A stretch of DNA of 17,344 nt, taken from DASUZD01 sp036377055 (GTDB lineage Bacteria; Actinomycetota; Thermoleophilia; Gaiellales; Gaiellaceae). Below the pieces are notes generated by a model. That model was not told where the DNA came from. It saw nothing but the letters and a program-made list of their open reading frames with translations, and searched no databases. The stretch is taken from assembly GCA_036377055.1 (NCBI GenBank), contig DASUZD010000026.1, positions 1-17,344 on the forward strand, in the 5' to 3' direction. Of this stretch, positions 6,865-12,420 are shown one piece after another. Numbering within the stretch: position 1 is the first letter of the stretch; every line of letters starts with the position of its first letter. The translations under genes were made by a program, and so were the position numbers.

Positions 6865-7475
6865 TCGACCTGGACGCGATCGGACGAGATCTCGTGGCTG
6901 CCCACGCCTTGCGCGTGGAGCGGACGCGCAGGCGGCGCCGCACGGTCCGCGCCGCCGGCTTCGCGCTGGCGGTCGCGTTCGCGTTCGCGGCCGTGGCGGT
7001 CGCGAGCGACATCGGCCCTGGGCTTCAGCTCGATCCGACCAAGTGGACGATCCTCGGGCGCGGCTCGACCGACGACGCTCGTGGCGAGTACGTCCACGCC
7101 CAGCGGGTGCAGGACGGATCGCCTTCGACGTTCATCGTCGAGCACGACGCGGGCCTGCCGCCGTACCAGGCGTTCTTGCTCCACGAGCGGACGCGCGGCG
7201 CCGCCGACGCGACGTCGCCCGTTCGGGTCCGCGAGGAGCCGGGAGCGCTGTGCAGTGCAGCGGAGCTGACGCAGGCCGAGAGGGTGGCGCTGACGCGTCT
7301 CGCCGCATTCCCCGCGGGCACCGCCGCCGACGCGACGAAGGCGGACGTCGACGCCGCCGTGCAGGCCGCGTTCCTCGGCAACCCATGCCGCGGGCTCGAG
7401 TACGCGTCGGAGCAGGCGCGGCTGGTCTACGCGGGGGTCCAACCTCGGATACTTCTGATGGAGGGTGCACGATGA
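6861..7475 (+). CDS. single-pass membrane protein overlapping the third sigma gene, possible sigma regulator
   Basis: This 204-residue protein has a very basic cytoplasmic N-terminus (residues 19-30, VERTRRRRRTVR), one membrane helix (about 31-49, AAGFALAVAFAFAAVAVA) and an outer domain of about 150 residues. The layout copies the protein at 1713-2543, though sequence similarity is not obvious. Cysteines occur in GALCSAAEL and GNPCRGLEY. No zinc-finger anti-sigma motif is visible. The ATG start at 6861 has an AAGGGAG ribosome site at 6847-6853. The ATGA overlaps on both sides (with the sigma gene and with the DUF1996 gene) indicate coupled translation. An anti-sigma or sensor role is inferred from position and topology only. 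Confidence 0.7.
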   Translation: MIDLDAIGRDLVAAHALRVERTRRRRRTVRAAGFALAVAFAFAAVAVASDIGPGLQLDPTKWTILGRGSTDDARGEYVHAQRVQDGSPSTFIVEHDAGLPPYQAFLLHERTRGAADATSPVRVREEPGALCSAAELTQAERVALTRLAAFPAGTAADATKADVDAAVQAAFLGNPCRGLEYASEQARLVYAGVQPRILLMEGAR

Positions 7476-8380
7476 AGACCTCGTACCTCGCCGCCCTCGG
7501 CGCGGCGGCGGCGGTCGCGTTCGCGGCCTCGGCCGCCGGCTCGCCGGGCGCGACGCCCGGGCTCCACGGAAACAACTTCTGGAGCAACTGCCGCTTCAGC
7601 CACACGGCGAACGACGACCCGATCGTCCTGCCCGGACATCCGGGCTTGTCGCACCTGCACACGTTCTTCGGCAACGTCTCGACGAACGCGTACTCGACGT
7701 TCGCCCGGCTGCGGCGCTCCTCGACGACGTGCAGGCCGCCCGCGGACCGGGCCGCGTACTGGGTCCCGACGCTCCTTCGGGACGGTCGCGAGGTCAGGCC
7801 GGAGAAGGCGCAGCTCTACTACGTCGTGCTCGGCTACCGCCAGATGCGTGCGTTCCCGAGCGGGCTACGCATGATCGCCGGCGACGCGCACGCCGGAACG
7901 CCGCAGAGCAGCCTCGTCACCTACTGGGACTGCGCGGGCAACACCGGGATCCGCTCGGAGCCGTCAGCCGCGCCGCCCGCGCGGTGCGGGACCGTCAGCG
8001 GCACGGTGTTCACGCTGCGAAAGGGCTCGACGAGGCTCGTCCCGATGAAGGTGCGCTCGAAGACGCGCCTCGAGCTGCGCGTCAACTTCCCCGACTGCTG
8101 GGACGGCAAGCACCTCGACAGCCTCGACCACAAGAGCCACATGGCGTACAGCCGTCACTTCGTCTGCCCGCGCTCGCATCCGGTCAAGGTGCCGGCGATT
8201 CGCCTGCTGATCCGCTACCCCGTCACCTCGGCGAAGGGGCTGACGCTTTCTTCGGGCGGGCTGTATTCGGCGCACGCCGACTTCTTCAACGCGTGGAACC
8301 AGCGGACGCTCGTCGGGCTCGTCGACGACTGCTTCCACGGCCGCGGTTGCGACCCCTACAAAGCGATGGGCGCCGGCTGA
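7472..8380 (+). CDS. secreted DUF1996-domain protein
   Basis: This 302-residue protein has a signal peptide (residues 1-22, MKTSYLAALGAAAAVAFAAS) and then a full DUF1996 domain. Its hallmarks are WSNCRFSH at 37-44, a His cluster HPGLSHLHTFFGN at 56-68, YWVPTL, GLRMIAGD, YWDC, FPDCWDGKHLDSLDHKSHMAY at about 206-226, and CPRSHPVKVPAI. The conserved His, Asp and Cys residues suggest a metal- or carbohydrate-active extracellular protein, but no activity is established for the family, which occurs in fungi and actinomycetes. The ATG at 7472 has an excellent GGAGGG site six bases upstream and overlaps the previous stop by ATGA. It is therefore the last gene of the sigma operon and may be its effector. 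Its stop directly abuts the stop of the acyltransferase remnant on the other strand. Confidence 0.85.
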   Translation: MKTSYLAALGAAAAVAFAASAAGSPGATPGLHGNNFWSNCRFSHTANDDPIVLPGHPGLSHLHTFFGNVSTNAYSTFARLRRSSTTCRPPADRAAYWVPTLLRDGREVRPEKAQLYYVVLGYRQMRAFPSGLRMIAGDAHAGTPQSSLVTYWDCAGNTGIRSEPSAAPPARCGTVSGTVFTLRKGSTRLVPMKVRSKTRLELRVNFPDCWDGKHLDSLDHKSHMAYSRHFVCPRSHPVKVPAIRLLIRYPVTSAKGLTLSSGGLYSAHADFFNAWNQRTLVGLVDDCFHGRGCDPYKAMGAG

Positions 8381-8653
8381 TCAGCCCGCGGGCGCGAGCG
8401 CGGGAACGGGCAGCGTCGGCGCCGGCCTCGACCGCTTGCGGCGGACAATCGGCTGCTCGACGTAGCGGAACGAGAGGATCGCGAGGGCGAACGCGAGCGC
8501 GACTCCAAGCCACTCATGGCCGGATCCGACCGTCCACAAGGCGAGCATGTGCCAGAGGTAGAGGCCGTAGGAGATCCGCCCGACCGCGACGAGCGGCTTG
8601 TTCACGCGCACCGCCCCGGCAAGTCCGCGCTCCGGGAGCGACAGCAGGCCCAC
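8381..8653 (-). pseudogene. C-terminal remnant of an acyltransferase-3 (OafA/YrhL-like) gene
   Basis: About 90 codons match the end of the acyltransferase-3 family, integral membrane enzymes that O-acylate surface sugars. GRISYGLYLWHMLALW is followed by a hydrophobic helix (LGVALAFALAILSF), then RYVEQPIVRRKR, the standard C-terminal signature. Complete family members have about 350-400 residues and ten helices, so most of the protein is missing. Reading further upstream in this frame gives polar, Pro/Arg-rich sequence with no helices, and no other minus-strand frame restores them, so a simple frameshift does not explain it. A GTG at 8653 could in principle start a short product, but it would lack the catalytic N-terminal half. 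It is best read as a deletion or recombination remnant. Confidence 0.75.
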
Positions 8654-8776
8654 GTCTGGTTCGACGTGCGGATCCCGAGTTCGCGCAATCGGCAGCGTGC
8701 CGACGCGGAGCTCTTCGAGAGGCAGCCGCGGGCGACCGATCCCCCCGGCGGGTCCCCGCGTACCGTCGCGAAGGCG

Positions 8777-9070
8777 ATGAAGAACCCCGACCGGCCGACA
8801 GTCATCGCGCTCATCGACGAGACCGTCGCGACCCTACGCGGGGCCCCTTCCCCAGAGGAGCTACAGGCCGGCTGGTCCCAACAGAACCGGGCGATCGTCG
8901 TGCGCGTGCTGGAGCGCCTACGGCGCCGACTCGAGGACCCGAGCCCGCTGCGCCCGGGGGACGTCCGGCCATCCCTGTCACGCGACATCGACGACCTCGG
9001 AATCGACCCGAACAGCTGCCTCGCCCAGCGGATCGCGGAGATCAGCAACAAGTCGAACCGCCTGCAGTAG
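8777..9070 (+). CDS. small protein of unknown function
   Basis: This frame of about 97 codons begins with ATG at 8777 and ends at TAG 9068-9070. The product is mostly helical and charged. It begins MKNPDRPTVIALIDETVATL, then has an amphipathic stretch AIVVRVLERLRRRLED, and ends DIDDLGIDPNSCLAQRIAEISNKS. It has no membrane segment and one cysteine. I recognise no family. The balanced amino-acid composition and a possible terminator just downstream favour a real gene over a chance frame. The ribosome site is poor (AAGG only two bases before ATG), and a start further upstream in the same open frame is possible. It lies between the acyltransferase remnant and the OMPDC-like gene, so it could be cargo at a recombination point. 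Confidence 0.5.
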   Translation: MKNPDRPTVIALIDETVATLRGAPSPEELQAGWSQQNRAIVVRVLERLRRRLEDPSPLRPGDVRPSLSRDIDDLGIDPNSCLAQRIAEISNKSNRLQ

Positions 9071-9087
9071 ACAGCGCTCAGCCCCGA

Positions 9088-9118
9088 CCGCCGTCGAGCA
9101 CGCGGCGGCGCGTTTCTT
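9088..9118 (+). terminator. weak intrinsic terminator after the small protein gene
   Basis: CCGCCG (9088-9093) and CGGCGG (9103-9108) can form a six-base-pair stem around a nine-base loop, followed by CGCGTTTCTT. The T-run is short and interrupted, so efficiency is uncertain. It would separate the small gene from the biosynthetic genes to the right. Confidence 0.4.
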
Positions 9119-9153
9119 AGTTTCGCGTCCCCTCCGCCGCTACGGTCGTCGCC

Positions 9154-10008
9154 GTGATCGCCGACACGTTTGCTGCGCGGTGGCAGGCCTTGCGCGAGGA
9201 GCGCACGAACCTCGTGCTCGGAGTGCAGCCGTCGCCGAAGTGGCTGCGGGCCTGGTCGCTGCCCGACGACCTCGACGGCGCGCGGCGGTTTTGCGACCTG
9301 CTCCTCTCCGAGGCCGTCGGCCGCGTCGCCGCCGTCAAGGTCCAGACTCCGTTCTTCGAGCGGCTCGGGCCTGACGGCGTAGGGCTCCTCGCGCGGTTCG
9401 TGGACGAATGCCGCGCCGTCGGCACCCTCACCGTCGTCGACGCCAAGCGTGGCGACGCGTCCGACTGCATGGAGGCGCTCGCGTCCACGTACCTCGGCGA
9501 CGGGAGAGGCCTCGGCGCGGACGCGATGACCGTCGCTGCGCCGATGGGGTTCGAGTCGGTCCGGCCCGCCTGCGACGCCGGCGCTCGCTCGGGAGCGTGC
9601 GTCCTCGTCGTCGTTCGCACGTCCGACCGCGGCTCGGACCCGCTCCAGACCGCCGTGACGCAGGCGGGCCCCACCACCTCGCAGTGGCTCGCCGAGGAGA
9701 TCACCGCCGCAAACGAGGAGCTCGCGCCGGACGCGACGTTGGGGCCGGTCGGCGCGGTCGTGGGCGCAGGTCCGGAGGAGGCGCTGGAGCTGCTGCGACG
9801 GATGCCGCGCTCGCTCGTCTCCCTCCCCGGTCTCGGCCGGCCTGGACGGACGCTGGAGCAGTTCGAGCGCGCGGCGGCCGAGGCTCGTGAGCGCGTGCTT
9901 CTCCCGATCACGTCGGGTCTGCTGAGCGACGGCTGGCGCGGCCTGCGCGCCAAGGTCGAGGAGTGGAAGACCGCGATCGCGGCGTCGGCGATCGGCGCAC
10001 AGGCGTGA
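9154..10008 (+). CDS. orotidine-5'-phosphate-decarboxylase-like protein (mycobacterial PyrF type), divergent
   Basis: This 284-residue TIM-barrel protein aligns along its length with the long, mycobacterial-type OMP decarboxylase, which turns OMP into UMP. The catalytic block is intact: VKVQTPFFER with Lys62, and DAKRGD with Asp96, Lys98 and Asp101. YLGDG, GADAMTV, GAVVGA and LPGLG also follow the family. Several ligand positions differ from what I recall for the family. The Asp of the first strand (GIDP) is Gln25 in LGVQPSP. The phosphate-loop Gln of GxQGG is lost in GLGRPGR (228-231). The C-terminal phosphate-binding Arg position reads Ser-Gly in LLPITSGLL. The GTG at 9154 has no ribosome site; the transcript may be leaderless. 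No other pyrimidine genes are nearby, and the genes downstream are biosynthetic. It may therefore be a paralogue acting on another substrate rather than a housekeeping PyrF. Confidence 0.8.
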   Translation: MIADTFAARWQALREERTNLVLGVQPSPKWLRAWSLPDDLDGARRFCDLLLSEAVGRVAAVKVQTPFFERLGPDGVGLLARFVDECRAVGTLTVVDAKRGDASDCMEALASTYLGDGRGLGADAMTVAAPMGFESVRPACDAGARSGACVLVVVRTSDRGSDPLQTAVTQAGPTTSQWLAEEITAANEELAPDATLGPVGAVVGAGPEEALELLRRMPRSLVSLPGLGRPGRTLEQFERAAAEARERVLLPITSGLLSDGWRGLRAKVEEWKTAIAASAIGAQA

Positions 10009-10087
10009 TCTCGGCCCCGTCCCGGCCCGAGACTTGCCCGTGGCGGCCGCGATCCGGCACCGTGGGCGCGTGTCGCTTTCGAGCCCG

Positions 10088-11311
10088 ATGACCAGGAACG
10101 GCCGGCGCCGGCGCGTCGCCGTCGTCGGCTGCGGGATGTTCGGCGCCGCGGTCGCGAGGCATGCGGCGCAGCGCGCGGACGTCGTCCTGATCGGGCCGGA
10201 GCGGCCGAGCGAGACGGCCTTCGGGGCGCACTACGACGAGGGGCGAATCGTCGCCCAGCTCAACTTCGACCCCGTCTGGATCGAGCTCGTCCGCGCGTCG
10301 CTCGCCGGCATGCGCGAGCTGGACGCCGAGCTCGTGCGCGTGTGCGGCAGCGTTCTCGCGATCCCCGAGGCCGAGGCTCCGCCGGTCGTCGAGGCCGCGG
10401 CGGCACTCCGGGCGTGGCTCGAGCTGGACGTGCGAGAGCTCCCCGTCGCGGAGCGGCGCGCACGGTTCCCCGAGCTCGCCTTCGAGGAGAGCGAGACCGT
10501 GCTGTTCGAGCCCTCGGGCTGTCACTTCAGCCCGCGCCGCTACGTCGCGCTCGCCACGGCCGCGGCGGCCTCGGCGGGCGCATCGCTGGTCCGCAGAGTC
10601 GCCTGCCGCGTGGACGTCGCCGCCGACGGGGTCGAGGTCGAGCTCGACGACGGAAGCTGCGTACGCGCCGACGCCGCGGTCGTCGCGGCGGGCGCGTTCA
10701 CGATCGACCCGAACCTGCTTCCGGTCGCGCCCGCGCTCCGCGCGAAGTCCGAGACGTATTTGCTCGCCGAGGTGGACGACGAGCTCCTCTCCGCGGGGCT
10801 GCCGTGCGTCGCGCGCGCCGTCGACGATCCCGAGCTGGGCGAGGTCTACGCGCTCCCGCCGATCACGTACCCGGACGGGCGCGCCAGGATCAAGATCGGC
10901 GCGAACACGCTCGACGACTGCTGGCTCGAGACGCCCGAGGACGTCGTCCAGTGGTACCGCGGGGGCGAGACTGCGAACCAGGCCGCCGTCCTGCGCCGCG
11001 CATTCGCCGACCTGTTCCCCGACGTCCGCGTGCGCTCCTGGAGCGTCGGTCGGTGCGCGGACGGCTACACGACGCACGAACGGCCGTACGTCGACGTCCT
11101 GGAGCCCGAGCGCCTCGTAGTCGTCACGGGTGGCAACGGGAGGGGCGCCCAGGTCGCCGATGGGCTCGGCGCGCTCGCGGCGGAGCTCGTCGTCGAAGGC
11201 GAGTGGACTTCCGAGCTCCCGCGCGAGCACTTCGAGTTCGTTCCTGCCGCCGATCCGTGGCAAGGCACTCAGCTCCTCGCGGACCGGAAAGCTTGGATTG
11301 CCGCTGCCTGA
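10088..11311 (+). CDS. FAD-dependent oxidoreductase of the DAO family (sarcosine/amino-acid oxidase-like)
   Basis: This 407-residue enzyme has an N-terminal FAD-binding Rossmann motif VAVVGCGMFGAAVARHAA (GxGxxG at 14-19). A mid-protein VVAAGAFT strand (about 198-205) follows, and near the end GRCADGYTTHERPYVD (321-336) and VVTGGNGRGAQVADGLG (345-361), the second FAD-binding block of the DAO superfamily. Monomeric sarcosine and N-methyl-amino-acid oxidases place a flavin-linked cysteine in the CADGYTT region; Cys323 could play that part, but this is unproven. It should oxidise a C-N bond of an amine or amino acid, passing electrons to oxygen or an acceptor. The ATG at 10088 is preferred; TTG at 10034 and GTG at 10070 are in-frame alternatives, and no start has a good ribosome site. 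It lies 79 bases after the OMPDC-like gene on the same strand and fits the modification of an NRPS building block. Confidence 0.85.
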   Translation: MTRNGRRRRVAVVGCGMFGAAVARHAAQRADVVLIGPERPSETAFGAHYDEGRIVAQLNFDPVWIELVRASLAGMRELDAELVRVCGSVLAIPEAEAPPVVEAAAALRAWLELDVRELPVAERRARFPELAFEESETVLFEPSGCHFSPRRYVALATAAAASAGASLVRRVACRVDVAADGVEVELDDGSCVRADAAVVAAGAFTIDPNLLPVAPALRAKSETYLLAEVDDELLSAGLPCVARAVDDPELGEVYALPPITYPDGRARIKIGANTLDDCWLETPEDVVQWYRGGETANQAAVLRRAFADLFPDVRVRSWSVGRCADGYTTHERPYVDVLEPERLVVVTGGNGRGAQVADGLGALAAELVVEGEWTSELPREHFEFVPAADPWQGTQLLADRKAWIAAA

Positions 11312-11344
11312 TCGCTCGGCAATCAGACGACATCGCCTCTACTC

Positions 11345-11372
11345 TTGACAAGCCGACAGTCGTGTGGAGAAT
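11345..11372 (+). promoter_or_regulatory. sigma-70-like promoter of the LmbU-type regulator
   Basis: A perfect TTGACA (11345-11350) is followed after 16 bases by GAGAAT (11367-11372), a four-of-six match to TATAAT. Transcription would start near 11379, about 50 bases before the GTG at 11429. Because the in-frame TTG at 11345 is itself the -35 box, that codon is unlikely to be the translation start. The promoter implies the regulator is made from a housekeeping-type signal rather than only by read-through from the oxidase gene. Confidence 0.6.
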
Positions 11373-11428
11373 GCCGCGGCTGGCAGTTCGATAGGGGTTC
11401 GATCATCGACGCGAAGGGGGGTCGCGGC

Positions 11429-12079
11429 GTGGTTTTTGCTGTAAGTGAGGACGTCCGCCTTGGAGACGGCACGAGTGCCGTCGAAGCACCGGAGGAGGGA
11501 CGGCCGCGATTTCGATTGCGCGGCGCCGTCCCGAACGCAGTCGGGATGCGCTTCCATCCGCGGCTCCCGTTCGAGGACTGGCACGATCTCGGCCAGCGCC
11601 TGAGCACCTACGCGTCCGCGTCGCAGTGGTGGCTCGGCGACTGGCTCGCCTTCGGGCAGGAGAAGTACGGGCGCCGCTACAAGATGGGCGTGGCCCTCAC
11701 GGGCCTCGACTACCAGACGCTCCGCAACTACGCGATGGTGTGTCGTCGGTTTCCGTTGTCCCGCCGGCGGGACAGTGTCAGCTTTGCGCACCACGCCGAG
11801 GTCTGCGCGCTGGACGACGAGGAGCAGGATCAGTGGCTCGAGCGCGCGACCGCAGCGCGCTGGTCGAGGAACGAGCTCCGGCGCCGCCTTCGCTCTTCCG
11901 CGGGCACATCCGCGAACGCCGACGACGACCTCGACGCGGCGCTCGTGCTGCGTCTCGCGGTCGAACGCGATCGACAGGAGCGCTGGCACGAGGCCGCGGC
12001 GCGCTGCGCGCGCGACTTCGACGCCTGGGTCGTCGAGACGCTCGACCGCGAGGCCGAGGCGCAGCTCACCACAGACTGA
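11429..12079 (+). CDS. LmbU-family cluster-situated transcriptional regulator
   Basis: This 216-residue protein shows the conserved core of LmbU, the regulator first known from the lincomycin cluster and since found in other antibiotic clusters. The core includes FHPRLPFEDW (42-51), SQWWLGDWLAFG (65-76), YGRRYK, TGLDYQTLRNYAMVCRRF (91-108), SRRRDSVSFAHHAEV (111-125) and RWSRNELRRRLR (144-155). The central block is the presumed helix-turn-helix region. The C-terminus is charged and helical. The GTG at 11429 has an AAGGGGGG purine run seven bases upstream and a good promoter. LmbU-type proteins usually activate their own biosynthetic operon, and the MbtH and NRPS genes begin 88 bases downstream on the same strand, so this is the likely cluster activator. 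A dyad resembling the reported LmbU site is in that gap. Confidence 0.88.
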   Translation: MVFAVSEDVRLGDGTSAVEAPEEGRPRFRLRGAVPNAVGMRFHPRLPFEDWHDLGQRLSTYASASQWWLGDWLAFGQEKYGRRYKMGVALTGLDYQTLRNYAMVCRRFPLSRRRDSVSFAHHAEVCALDDEEQDQWLERATAARWSRNELRRRLRSSAGTSANADDDLDAALVLRLAVERDRQERWHEAAARCARDFDAWVVETLDREAEAQLTTD

Positions 12080-12092
12080 CGCGGCGATTCGG

Positions 12093-12109
12093 CTCGCGAT
12101 CGGCGCGAG
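12093..12109. repeat. dyad between regulator and mbtH-like genes, possible regulator site
   Basis: CTCGCG-N5-CGCGAG is an inverted repeat with perfect six-base arms. It lies in the 88-base gap just before the mbtH-NRPS genes. From memory, LmbU binds a palindrome with CTCGC and GCGAG arms but a much shorter centre, so this is only a loose resemblance. In DNA this GC-rich it could be chance. Confidence 0.35.
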
Positions 12110-12154
12110 AGTCGACGCGCGCCGCGCTCGGTTGGTACAGACCTTCCCGTCACA

Positions 12155-12160
12155 GGAGGG
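12155..12160 (+). promoter_or_regulatory. ribosome binding site that decides the TTG start of the mbtH-like gene
   Basis: GGAGGG lies seven bases before TTG at 12168. An ATG at 12163 is only two bases from the site and in another frame, whose product does not resemble MbtH. The TTG frame gives the MbtH signature, so spacing and protein agree. Confidence 0.75.
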
Positions 12161-12167
12161 AGATGCT

Positions 12168-12401
12168 TTGGAGACCGTCGAAGAGCCATACGTCGTCGTT
12201 CGGAACCACGAGGAGCAGTACTCGGTCTGGTGGGCCGACCGCGAGGTGCCCGCAGGCTGGGAGGTGGTCGGGTCGCCAGGCACGAAGGACCAGTGCCTCG
12301 ACTACATCGAAGAGGTCTGGACCGACATGCGCCCGCTGAGCCTGCGCCGCTGGCTGGAGGAAAACGGTGCGGCGGGCGCGTCCGGGGTCCAGACCGCCTG
12401 A
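12168..12401 (+). CDS. MbtH-like NRPS accessory protein
   Basis: This 77-residue protein binds and activates or stabilises adenylation domains of NRPSs. It shows the family signature in order: N13-x-E-x-Q-x-S-x-W21 (NHEEQYSVW), VPAGW (28-31 with W31), CLDYIEEVWTDMRPLSL (43-59, with W51). The Pro that normally follows the first Trp is Trp here (WW at 21-22), and the usual NPFD-type N-terminus is absent, so it is a shortened variant. The start is TTG at 12168. It lies directly upstream of a C-A-T NRPS with a 19-base gap, the standard arrangement. The adenylation domains of both following proteins are candidate partners. Confidence 0.92.
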   Translation: METVEEPYVVVRNHEEQYSVWWADREVPAGWEVVGSPGTKDQCLDYIEEVWTDMRPLSLRRWLEENGAAGASGVQTA

Positions 12402-12420
12402 CGCCGAGGGTCGTGACGAC

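Noticed and set aside
8602..9051. Frameshifted continuation of the acyltransferase on the minus strand
   Set aside because: The other frames give Arg/Ser-rich sequence without membrane helices, so the missing part is deleted rather than shifted.
12163..12230. ATG at 12163 as the start of the gene before the NRPS
   Set aside because: It is two bases from the ribosome site and its frame does not give MbtH; the TTG at 12168 does.
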